DNA of 6,290 nucleotides from Pseudomonas sp. (GCA_007117785.1 SKFV01000039.1:1-6290), one strand, 5' to 3'. Positions 1 to 5,440 are shown, counted from the first letter of the stretch. Made by a program: numbers and translations. The notes: generated by a model not told the origin, from the sequence alone.

Positions 1-145
1 CAAGCGCAACTATGCGACCCGCCAGGCACGCCAGATCCAACCGCTCGACGCCATTGGGCGTCAGCAGAGTGCCGCCGAGTACCAGCAGGTCTGCGTGGCG
101 GCGGTCCAGGCGTTGCTGCAGTGCAGCGTCCATGACATCACTCAT
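1..145 (-). CDS. pyrC: Dihydroorotase-type cyclic amidohydrolase, N-terminal fragment
   Basis: Only the first 48 codons are in the window; the gene continues past the left edge. The visible protein begins MSDVMDAALQQRLDRRHADL and continues with LLVLGGTLLTPNGVERLDL and then GRIVAL. The hydrophobic DLLVLGG strand followed by a turn and the GRIVAL strand is the typical N-terminal small beta domain of the dihydroorotase/allantoinase/hydantoinase superfamily. The metal-binding HxH motif would lie outside the window. The chosen ATG at 145 overlaps the end of thrS by 8 bp; an alternative in-frame ATG lies at 133, with GAG 7 nt upstream. As the last visible gene of a folE2-led, Zur-type operon it is best read as the second dihydroorotase (PyrC2/PyrQ type) known from Pseudomonas zinc-starvation loci, which would keep de novo pyrimidine synthesis running. 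Allantoinase or another amidohydrolase cannot be excluded from this fragment. Confidence 0.68.
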   Translation of the reverse strand, partial: MSDVMDAALQQRLDRRHADLLVLGGTLLTPNGVERLDLACLAGRIVAL

Positions 146-2168
146 GTTCGACCGCCATGGCCTGGGTCAGCCGCTGAAAACGAGCTTGCTGGGCCTGTTG
201 CCGCGCCGCCTGATCCGGCGCTGCGGTGTGCTGGTGTAGAAAGTCCAGGGCCTGCTGCAAGGGCATGATGCCAAGATCCTCACCATCACGACTGCGGATG
301 GCAATGGTGCCGGCGGCGCACTCACGGGCTCCCGCTACCAGCAGGTAGGGAATACGCGCGAGGGTCTGTTCACGGACCTTGTAGCCAATTTTCTCGTTGC
401 GCACATCGGCCTCGGCGCGCACGCCGGCATCCGCCAGCCACTGCGCAACCTCGTTGACATAGTCGGTCTGGCCATCGGTAATCGACAGCACCATGACCTG
501 CAGCGGCGACAGCCACGCCGGCAATTTGCCAGCGTGGTGTTCAATTAGGATGCCGGTAAAGCGCTCAAGCGAGCCGAACAGCGCCCGGTGCAGCATGACC
601 GGGCGCTTGCGCTGACCATCTTCGGCGACATACTCGATACCAAAGCGCTCGGGCAGGTTCATATCGACCTGCAAGGTGCCGCACTGCCAGTCGCGGCCAA
701 TGGCATCACGCAGCACGAACTCAAGTTTGGGGCCGTAGAAGGCGCCCTCACCCGGGTTCAACTGATAGGCCAGGCCCATGCCTTCCAAGGCGTTGACCAG
801 GGCATTTTCCAGCAGGTCCCAACTGGCATCGTCACCCATGCGGTTATCCGGCCGGGTCGACAGTTTGATGCGCACATCGTCAAAACCGAAATGACGATAG
901 ATATCCAGCACCAGCTCGATAATGGCGCGGCACTCGCCATCCATTTGCGCCGGGGTGCAGTAGATGTGGGCGTCGTCCTGGGTGAAATGGCGCACGCGCA
1001 GCAGGCCATGCAGCGCGCCGGAGGGCTCGTAGCGGTGCACCTTGCCGAACTCCCCCATGCGAATCGGCAGATCACGGTAGCTTTTCAGACCGTGGCGATA
1101 GAGCAAGACACTACCGGGGCAATTCATCGGCTTTAGCGCCAGGGCGCGACCGTCTTCGGTCTCGGTGGTGAACATGTGATCACGGTAATTGTGCCAATGC
1201 CCGGAAATTTCCCACAGGCTGCGGTCCATCACATCCGGCGAATTGACCTCGACATAGCCGGCGTCCTGCTGGCAGCGGCGCATATAGGCAATCAATTGCT
1301 GAAACAGGGTCCAACCACGCGGATGCCAGAATACCGCGCCGGGTGCGTCCTCCTGGAAATGGAACAGATCCAGCTGTCGGCCCAGGCGGCGATGATCGCG
1401 TTGCTCCGCTTCTTCAATACGTTGCAGGTAAGCCTTGAGCTGCTTGCGATCCGCCCAGGCGGTGCCATAGATACGCTGCAACTGCTCATTTTTCGCGTCA
1501 CCGCGCCAATAGGCACCGGCCAGACGGGTCAGTTTGAATGCCTTGAGAAAACGAGTATTGGGCACGTGCGGGCCGCGGCACATATCCACGTATTCTTCGT
1601 GGAAGTACAGGCCCATGGTGGCCTGCTCCGGCATGTCGTCAATCAGCCGCAGCTTGTAGTCTTCACCACGCTGACGGAACAGCGCCATCACCTCCGCGCG
1701 CGGCGTAATGCGCTTGATGACGTCGTAATCACGCGCGATCAGCTCGGCCATGCGCGCTTCTATGGCCGCCAGATCATCCGGTGTAAACGGCCGCTCGTGG
1801 GCAATATCGTAGTAGAAGCCATCTTCGATAACCGGGCCAATCACCATGCGTGCTGTCGGGTAGAGCTGCTTGACCGCGTGGCCGAGCAGGTGGGCACAGG
1901 AGTGACGAATAATCGCCAGCCCTTCGTCATCGCGCGGGGTGATCAACTGCAGGCTGGCATCACTGCTGATCAGGTCGCAGGCATCCAGCAACTGACCGTC
2001 CAGCCGGCCGGCCAGGGTTTGTCGTGCCAAGCCAGGGCCAATGGCTGCGGCCACCTCGGCTACGCTGACCGGTCGCTCGAAGTGTCGTTGCGAGCCATCC
2101 GGCAAGGTGATGCTGACGCCCTGCTCGGCGGTCTGTTGCGGGGCGTCCTGGCTGTACTTGACTGTCAT
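138..2168 (-). CDS. thrS: Threonyl-tRNA synthetase, probably a second (zinc-stress) copy
   Basis: 676-residue class II synthetase that activates threonine and charges tRNA-Thr in the cytoplasm. A TGS domain occupies about residues 17-78. The editing domain follows, with the HxxxH motif (H89, H93) and the MCRGPH motif (C197, H201) that clear Ser-tRNA-Thr. The catalytic core has motif 2 around RYEPSG (379-384) and motif 3 around MLHRALFGSLERF (525-537). The anticodon-binding domain covers about 550-648. The zinc ligands of E. coli ThrRS (C334, H385, H511) are all present as C350, H401 and H527. The protein is about 34 residues longer than the E. coli enzyme: roughly 16 extra at the N-terminus and a Gln/Ala-rich tail after about residue 648. 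The ATG overlaps the stop of the upstream pterin synthase gene (ATGA) and GGTGGA lies just before it. There is no infC downstream, unlike the housekeeping locus; the operon position points to a Zur-regulated paralogue. Function is near certain, paralogue status is inferred. Confidence 0.96.
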   Translation of the reverse strand: MTVKYSQDAPQQTAEQGVSITLPDGSQRHFERPVSVAEVAAAIGPGLARQTLAGRLDGQLLDACDLISSDASLQLITPRDDEGLAIIRHSCAHLLGHAVKQLYPTARMVIGPVIEDGFYYDIAHERPFTPDDLAAIEARMAELIARDYDVIKRITPRAEVMALFRQRGEDYKLRLIDDMPEQATMGLYFHEEYVDMCRGPHVPNTRFLKAFKLTRLAGAYWRGDAKNEQLQRIYGTAWADRKQLKAYLQRIEEAEQRDHRRLGRQLDLFHFQEDAPGAVFWHPRGWTLFQQLIAYMRRCQQDAGYVEVNSPDVMDRSLWEISGHWHNYRDHMFTTETEDGRALALKPMNCPGSVLLYRHGLKSYRDLPIRMGEFGKVHRYEPSGALHGLLRVRHFTQDDAHIYCTPAQMDGECRAIIELVLDIYRHFGFDDVRIKLSTRPDNRMGDDASWDLLENALVNALEGMGLAYQLNPGEGAFYGPKLEFVLRDAIGRDWQCGTLQVDMNLPERFGIEYVAEDGQRKRPVMLHRALFGSLERFTGILIEHHAGKLPAWLSPLQVMVLSITDGQTDYVNEVAQWLADAGVRAEADVRNEKIGYKVREQTLARIPYLLVAGARECAAGTIAIRSRDGEDLGIMPLQQALDFLHQHTAAPDQAARQQAQQARFQRLTQAMAVEHE

Positions 2169-2752
2169 ACGGGTTCCACCGGGCGGGGGGCGCGGCGGGT
2201 ACCGCGCTTGAGTTGTTCAAACAGATCGGGGCTATGCCATTGCGCGATGATGGCGGGCGAGAAACGGATGTCTTCCAGGGCGATCAATCCCATGCGCGGA
2301 TTGTCGACATCGTCACGGAAGCACTGGGCATAACCGGTTTCTGTTTCATGCACGATGATCGAGTGCAGGCGCACGTCAGCCTCACCATTGGTCATCTCGA
2401 CCAGACTCAAGGCACGGTCAACCAGGCGGAAGAAAACGCGGGAGAACTGCTCGGCACTGGGTGACACCGGCAATATCACCCAACGCTCCGAATGCCCCTG
2501 CATGGCTTGCAGATAGGCCGGATCATCCCCGGACCAGAGCGCAACCGCATGATCAAAGGCATCAATCAGGTCGCGAATATCGCCTTTCAGCAGCCCGAAA
2601 TCGTAGACCATTTGCCCGTGGTCCAGTGCCTGCGCTTCCAGCAGCAACTCAACCTTGTAGGAGTGACCATGTATCGAGTGCGAGCAGCGCCGGGTGCTGC
2701 AGCCGCGCACGATATGCGCATTCTCGAATTTGAACAGCTTGCGGATCAGCAT
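2165..2752 (-). CDS. queD: QueD/PTPS-family 6-carboxytetrahydropterin synthase-like protein
   Basis: 195-residue member of the 6-pyruvoyl/6-carboxy-tetrahydropterin synthase family, which converts 7,8-dihydroneopterin triphosphate, the product of FolE or FolE2. The zinc-binding histidines are visible as H13 (in FENAH), H28 and H30 (in IHGH). C23 is the likely catalytic cysteine and D67-H68 (FDHAVAL) the partner residues. SAEQF (99-103) and VHETETGYAQ (134-143, E136) correspond to the pterin-binding segments. It is much longer than ordinary QueD (about 120 residues), with an insertion around 73-95 and a C-terminal extension after about 146. The cysteine sits as C-X4-HGH rather than the C-X3-HGH of classical QueD, so the substrate may differ; queuosine biosynthesis is only one possibility. 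A strong GAGGTGA ribosome site precedes the ATG by about 5 nt. It lies 25 bp after folE2 and overlaps thrS by 4 bp, indicating one transcript and translational coupling. Similar long proteins seem familiar from Acinetobacter and Pseudomonas relatives (from memory). Confidence 0.86.
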   Translation of the reverse strand: MLIRKLFKFENAHIVRGCSTRRCSHSIHGHSYKVELLLEAQALDHGQMVYDFGLLKGDIRDLIDAFDHAVALWSGDDPAYLQAMQGHSERWVILPVSPSAEQFSRVFFRLVDRALSLVEMTNGEADVRLHSIIVHETETGYAQCFRDDVDNPRMGLIALEDIRFSPAIIAQWHSPDLFEQLKRGTRRAPRPVEPV

Positions 2753-2777
2753 GGATCACCTCATCAGCTCGGTCGGA

Positions 2778-3701
2778 TCATTGGCCGACAGTGGCTGCCG
2801 GGCGGTTGGCGCCAGCGGCGGCCACGGCATCATGCGGGTGCAGACTTTCCAGATGGCGGACCTGCACCTGAGGCTGTTGGTAATGCCCGTCCAGCGCGGC
2901 CTGAATGCGCCGCGCGGCATCCTCAACAAACATCAGGTTCTGCCCGTTCAGTGCGGCAAAGGCCTGCTCATCAGCGCGCTTGACCGCGGTTTGCACCGGG
3001 GTACCCAGCGCCTGTTCAACCCGGTCAATCAGCTCGAACAGGCCCAGCGATCTTGCCTCGGCTCCCAGCTGCACCCGCACCTCGGCTTCACTGCGCTGGC
3101 TATGCGGGGTTGCCAGGGTGGCGTGCTGACGCAGCCAGTCCGCCACCACTGCCGGATCCAGTTGCTGCTGGCCGGCAAATGCCTGGCGAAAGCCCTGCTC
3201 CACCAGCTGTCGCGCCAGTGCCGCCGAACACGGACAGGTGGATGAATAGCAAGCGGTGACCTGCATTTCCAGGCTGAATACACCCTGGCGCAGCAGGGCG
3301 GTAATCTGCACCGGATAAGCCGTCCAGCCCGACAGATCCGGGGTAATCAGTGCTGGCCGGCGGGTCAGCAGATCAAACTGCAATACCACGCGGGCATTCT
3401 GGCTGGCGCAATCAAGGTGACTGTCAATCATGGTCTGCAGCAATTGCTGCAGACTGACCGGTGTCAGGGCCTCACGCTCACTCCAGGCATCCAGCAGACG
3501 GTACAGCCGGGACATATGAATGCCCTTGACCTCTGGTTGCGGCAAATCCACTGCCAGGTCGGCCCGCGCGTGCAGGTCACGCTGGTAGCCGGATTCCTTG
3601 AGGGTGACGGGTATATCGATGCCTTGCATCCCCACCCAATCCAGCGGGCAACCGTTGGTGACCCTGTCGGTCAGGGATACATCGGGAAGTGGTGCGTTCA
3701 C
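2778..3701 (-). CDS. folE2: GTP cyclohydrolase FolE2 (type IB, zinc-independent)
   Basis: 307-residue GCYH-IB enzyme. It converts GTP to 7,8-dihydroneopterin triphosphate, the first step of folate synthesis and of pterin-derived tRNA modification. Unlike the zinc-dependent FolE, this family works with other metals such as Mn, and is known to be induced through Zur in zinc starvation. Family signatures are the N-terminus NAPLPDVSLTD followed by PLDWVGMQGI (19-28), KGIHMSRLY (59-67), CYSSTCPCS (151-159, active-site Cys region C156/C158), ATPHSQRSEAEV (197-208), NLMFVEDAARR (255-265) and HLESLHPHDA (283-292). The start chosen is GTG at 3701: it gives the standard family N-terminus and has AAGGA 9 nt upstream. 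The frame stays open up to an ATG at 3788, which would add 29 non-family residues and start almost at the predicted transcription start. It is the first gene of the minus-strand operon, about 90 bp downstream of a Zur-like box. Confidence 0.94.
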   Translation of the reverse strand: MNAPLPDVSLTDRVTNGCPLDWVGMQGIDIPVTLKESGYQRDLHARADLAVDLPQPEVKGIHMSRLYRLLDAWSEREALTPVSLQQLLQTMIDSHLDCASQNARVVLQFDLLTRRPALITPDLSGWTAYPVQITALLRQGVFSLEMQVTACYSSTCPCSAALARQLVEQGFRQAFAGQQQLDPAVVADWLRQHATLATPHSQRSEAEVRVQLGAEARSLGLFELIDRVEQALGTPVQTAVKRADEQAFAALNGQNLMFVEDAARRIQAALDGHYQQPQVQVRHLESLHPHDAVAAAGANRPAATVGQ

Positions 3702-3723
3702 AACATTGAATCCTTGGTGGCAT

Positions 3724-3741
3724 CTCCGCGCGCAGCGGGAG
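3724..3741 (-). other. GC-rich hairpin in the folE2 leader
   Basis: On the transcribed strand CTCC-CGC pairs with GCG-GGAG (one bulged C) around a TGC loop, giving a compact 7-pair stem. It ends 9 nt before the AAGGA ribosome site (3711-3715) of folE2. It could modulate translation of the first operon gene, but no run of T follows and no known leader class is recognised, so a regulatory role is unproven. Confidence 0.35.
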
Positions 3742-3789
3742 GTAAAAGCGGGTGTTGGGCAGCTGGCAAGACATAGCTCAGCACGCATA

Positions 3790-3810
3790 AAGTGTTATGT
3801 TATAACTATT
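3790..3810. promoter_or_regulatory. Zur box (zinc uptake regulator operator)
   Basis: The core at 3793-3807 reads TGTTATG-T-TATAACT, which matches the gammaproteobacterial Zur consensus TGTTATA-N-TATAACA at 12 of the 14 defined positions. Counting the flanks, 7 of 10 base pairs of the 21 bp element are symmetrical around 3800. It overlaps the predicted -10 of the minus-strand promoter, where zinc-loaded Zur would block RNA polymerase, and the first gene behind it is folE2, a classical Zur target. The site is about 155 bp upstream of gmk, so effect on gmk is unlikely. Sequence match plus context; no binding data. Confidence 0.82.
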
Positions 3811-3825
3811 AATACCTTTTGTCAG
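3797..3825 (-). promoter_or_regulatory. Predicted sigma-70 promoter of the folE2 operon
   Basis: On the minus strand CTGACA (3825-3820, 5 of 6 matches to TTGACA) is followed after 17 nt by TAACAT (3802-3797); an alternative -10, TATAAC (3804-3799), has a 15 nt spacer. Either -10 lies inside the Zur box. Transcription would begin near 3790, leaving a leader of about 89 nt before the folE2 GTG. Confidence 0.55.
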
Positions 3826-3881
3826 CTGCCCGCTACTGACTCGCGTGCAGGCAATACTGTCTGCGCACTGACGAATACCCA

Positions 3882-3891
3882 CACTGCAGTG
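3882..3891. repeat. Perfect 10 bp palindrome upstream of gmk
   Basis: CACTGCAGTG is its own reverse complement and sits just upstream of the -35 position expected for the gmk promoter. It might be a protein-binding site, but it is short and no regulator is recognised. Confidence 0.3.
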
Positions 3892-3915
3892 CACGACCGA
3901 CATGGGCACTTGGTT

Positions 3916-3921
3916 TATACT
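3916..3921 (+). promoter_or_regulatory. Candidate -10 element of the gmk promoter
   Basis: TATACT (5 of 6 matches to TATAAT) lies 34 nt before the gmk start codon. No good -35 hexamer is found 16-18 nt upstream (3892-3899 reads CACGACCG), so the promoter is weak by consensus or activator-assisted. The placement supports gmk starting at 3956 rather than at the in-frame ATG at 3902, which would lie upstream of this element. Confidence 0.45.
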
Positions 3922-3955
3922 GGCGTTTTTTCACCAGCCAACGGGATCTTTTCCG

Positions 3956-4579
3956 ATGCACCATGCCAGCGGCACTCTGTACATCGTTTCCGCCCCTTCC
4001 GGCGCCGGCAAGACCAGCCTGGTCAAGGCCCTGCTGGATCAGGTCGACAGCCTGCACGTATCGGTATCGCACACGACGCGTTCACAACGTCCGGGGGAAA
4101 TTGATGGGGTCAATTACCACTTTACCGAGCGTGAGCGCTTTCTCGCTCAGGTCGAGCAGGGCGATTTTCTCGAGCATGCGGAAGTGTTCGGCAACCTGTA
4201 TGGCACCGCACAAAGCACCGTGGAAAAAACCCTGGCCGAAGGCGTGGACCTGATTCTGGAAATCGACTGGCAAGGTGCACAGCAGGTGCGTAAAAAGCTG
4301 CCCAACGCCTGCTCGATTTTCATTCTGCCGCCGAGCCGGGAAGCGCTGCGCGAGCGCCTGGACCAGCGCGGGCAGGATGCAGCCGAGGTGATTGACCAGC
4401 GCATGGCGCAAGCCACTGAAGAAATGCGACGCTTCAGCGAGTACGATTATGTCGTGATCAATGACGACTTCAATACCGCGCTGGACGATTTACAGGCCAT
4501 TCTGCGTGCCGGTCGCCTGCAGCTCGCCGGGCAGCAGATACGCCATGCTTCACTGCTCGGCGCTCTGCTGTTGGATTGA
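3956..4579 (+). CDS. gmk: Guanylate kinase
   Basis: 207-residue cytosolic enzyme that transfers phosphate from ATP to GMP to give GDP, essential for GTP and dGTP supply. The P-loop SAPSGAGKTS spans residues 12-21, with K19 and T20 binding ATP. The GMP-binding segment follows as SHTTRSQRPGEIDGVNYHF (38-56; S38, R42, R45, Y54), then FLEHAEVFGNLYGT (71-84) and the signature EIDWQGAQQVR (102-112). The lid has RLDQRGQD-type arginines. Length equals the usual bacterial GMK. The ATG at 3956 gives the family N-terminus (MHHASGTLYIVSAPSG) and has GGGA upstream; the frame is open to 3902 but the extra residues are not family-like. In Pseudomonas gmk precedes rpoZ and spoT, linking guanine nucleotide supply to (p)ppGpp turnover; here a small reverse gene intervenes. 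Confidence 0.97.
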   Translation: MHHASGTLYIVSAPSGAGKTSLVKALLDQVDSLHVSVSHTTRSQRPGEIDGVNYHFTERERFLAQVEQGDFLEHAEVFGNLYGTAQSTVEKTLAEGVDLILEIDWQGAQQVRKKLPNACSIFILPPSREALRERLDQRGQDAAEVIDQRMAQATEEMRRFSEYDYVVINDDFNTALDDLQAILRAGRLQLAGQQIRHASLLGALLLD

Positions 4580-4590
4580 ATGCCTGGCTA

Positions 4591-4626
4591 CGACCCGGAC
4601 CTACCCGCTGGAGCAGGCTCGGGTCG
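4591..4626. terminator. Inverted repeat between convergent genes, possible weak terminator
   Basis: CGACCCG (4591-4597) pairs with CGGGTCG (4620-4626); the 22 nt between them can form a smaller inner stem (CC.GC with GC.GG). It begins 11 bp after the gmk stop and lies 23 bp beyond the stop of the convergent 4650-4937 gene, where a shared terminator would be expected. No T-run follows on either strand, so it is not a textbook intrinsic terminator. Confidence 0.35.
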
Positions 4627-4649
4627 CTCAGACGGTAACGTCACTGAAA

Positions 4650-4937
4650 TTAATTGATCTCCGGGTAAAACGGGCGCAAGTCGCCACCTACCTGACCGTA
4701 ATAGCCGACATCCTGCTTCACCTTATCGTACAACTCCAAGGCCAGAGCATGGTCGGGCTGCATCGACAGAAAGGGCAATAACCAAACCATCTTGCGACTG
4801 GACACCTCATCCTGACGACTGGTCAGCTCGGTTACTTCTTCCTCTCGCAGTGCACCCAAGGCCGCAAGATTGACCAATTGCCCAAGCCACGACCATTCAT
4901 CACGCGACTGCTTATGAAGTGCTTCTTCAAAAGACAT
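4650..4937 (-). CDS. Hypothetical 95-residue protein
   Basis: A protein of unknown function, beginning MSFEEALHKQSRDEW and ending GGDLRPFYPEIN. It has no signal peptide, no clear membrane segment, no cysteine and no recognisable catalytic motif. The charged N-terminal half (REEEVTELTSRQDEVSSRK, 31-49) looks helical, and a hydrophobic patch (MVWLLPFLSM) follows at 50-59. AAGGTGG a few bases before the ATG is a good ribosome site, and codons look ordinary for the host, which supports a real gene. Base composition (about 54% GC by hand count) is a little below neighbouring rpoZ. It is convergent with gmk and divergent from rpoZ, splitting a pair usually adjacent in Pseudomonas. An upstream out-of-frame ATG at 4962 could depress its translation. 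It may be a lineage-specific insertion; no function is proposed. Confidence 0.62.
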   Translation of the reverse strand: MSFEEALHKQSRDEWSWLGQLVNLAALGALREEEVTELTSRQDEVSSRKMVWLLPFLSMQPDHALALELYDKVKQDVGYYGQVGGDLRPFYPEIN

Positions 4938-4962
4938 AAAGCCACCTTATGGATGAAGACAT
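4927..4962 (-). other. Overlapping 11-codon upstream frame
   Basis: ATG at 4962 opens a frame encoding MSSSIRWLYVF and stops with TGA at 4929-4927, overlapping the first codons of the 4650-4937 gene in another frame. The ATG and the weak AAGTGG in front of it come from a duplicated copy of the gene's own start region. Whether it is translated is unknown. Confidence 0.3.
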
Positions 4963-4977
4963 ACGCCACTTATGGTG
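4931..4977. repeat. Imperfect tandem duplication over the start of the 95-residue gene
   Basis: Copy one (4931-4955) reads AAGACATA-AA-GCCACCTTATGG-ATG and copy two (4956-4977) AAGACATA-C-GCCACTTATGG-TG. The copies are directly adjacent and differ only by three small insertions/deletions and one changed base. Read on the minus strand, each unit contains an AAG(G)TGG ribosome-like site followed by ATG-TCT-T. The unit therefore duplicates the gene's translation start. Confidence 0.75.
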
Positions 4978-5004
4978 ATCCCGCAAGAAAATGCAGACTT
5001 TATT

Positions 5005-5033
5005 TTGACGTTTTATATGGCACTTTTGTTAAT
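5005..5033 (+). promoter_or_regulatory. Candidate distal rpoZ promoter
   Basis: TTGACG (5005-5010) and GTTAAT (5028-5033) are separated by 17 nt inside an AT-rich stretch (40 G/C in 100 bases over 4961-5060). Matches are 5 of 6 and 4 of 6. It would give a leader of about 140 nt before rpoZ. Confidence 0.4.
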
Positions 5034-5080
5034 CGCCATATTAATGGTGCTAGCGCACAGGGTTGTTCATCGGCTTTTTC

Positions 5081-5110
5081 TTGTCAGCACCCGACCTGCT
5101 TGCGTACACT
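5081..5110 (+). promoter_or_regulatory. Candidate proximal rpoZ promoter
   Basis: TTGTCA (5081-5086, 5 of 6) and TACACT (5105-5110, 4 of 6) are separated by 18 nt. Transcription would begin near 5117, about 63 nt before the rpoZ ATG. Since the reverse gene lies between gmk and rpoZ, an independent promoter for rpoZ-spoT is expected here; which of the two candidates is used is not decidable by eye. Confidence 0.42.
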
Positions 5111-5117
5111 GTCAGGT

Positions 5118-5132
5118 CCGGCGCTGTGCCGG
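5118..5132 (+). other. Short hairpin in the rpoZ leader
   Basis: CCGGC (5118-5122) pairs with GCCGG (5128-5132) around a 5 nt loop and is followed by a T-rich but interrupted stretch (5133-5160). It resembles a weak terminator or attenuator placed at the start of the predicted rpoZ transcript. The stem is only 5 bp, so this is tentative. Confidence 0.25.
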
Positions 5133-5179
5133 TTTGCGTTCTATTTTCATTTCTTGTTTGCCGCCCCGGAGTACTGCCC

Positions 5180-5440
5180 ATGGCCCGCGTCACCGTTGAA
5201 GACTGCCTGGAAAATGTTGAAAACCGCTTTGAACTGGTCATGCTCGCGACAAAACGCTCGCGCCAGCTGGCCACCGGCGGAAAAGAGCCCAAGGTTGCCT
5301 GGGAGAATGACAAACCCACCGTCGTCGCTCTGCGCGAGATCGCTGAAAACCTGATCAACAACGACATCATTGCCGCCGAAGCGCTGCAGGATCAGGCCGA
5401 CAGCCTCTACGTGATGGACGCCGAACAGCCCGAGGATTGA
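5180..5440 (+). CDS. rpoZ: RNA polymerase omega subunit
   Basis: 86-residue omega subunit that wraps the beta-prime C-terminus, assists RNA polymerase assembly and forms part of a ppGpp-binding site on the enzyme. The N-terminus MARVTVEDCLENVENRFELV (1-20) and the following ATKRSRQL are the highly conserved omega core, with KPTVVALREIAE forming the next helix; length is typical. The ATG at 5180 has GGAG 8 nt upstream; the frame is open back to 5063 but the added residues are not omega-like. It is followed after 66 bp by spoT, so the ppGpp-sensing subunit and the ppGpp-turnover enzyme are probably co-transcribed, as in other gammaproteobacteria. Confidence 0.97.
   Translation: MARVTVEDCLENVENRFELVMLATKRSRQLATGGKEPKVAWENDKPTVVALREIAENLINNDIIAAEALQDQADSLYVMDAEQPED

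Noticed and set aside
588..1136. A 182-codon plus-strand frame within thrS
   Set aside because: Antisense shadow of the ThrRS catalytic domain; no independent ribosome site or recognisable protein.
1176..2333. A 385-codon open frame on the plus strand opposite thrS
   Set aside because: It lies antisense to the full ThrRS gene and into queD, has no family motif, and is explained by the GC-rich codon structure of the real gene.
3417..3776. Plus-strand frame opposite the start of folE2
   Set aside because: Antisense to an unambiguous FolE2 coding sequence and its leader; no motif.
3821..3840. GTCAG...CTGAC inverted repeat between the divergent operons
   Set aside because: Only 5 bp arms with a 10 nt spacer; expected by chance and overlaps the predicted -35 without matching a known operator.
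3902..3955. Longer gmk start at ATG 3902
   Set aside because: It would begin upstream of the likely -10 TATACT and add residues foreign to guanylate kinases; ATG 3956 gives the family N-terminus.
5036..5047. CCAT...ATGG inverted repeat in the AT-rich rpoZ upstream region
   Set aside because: Four-base arms are too short to support an operator claim.
5063..5179. Longer rpoZ start at ATG 5063
   Set aside because: Adds 39 hydrophobic residues not found in omega and would place the start inside the promoter/leader region.
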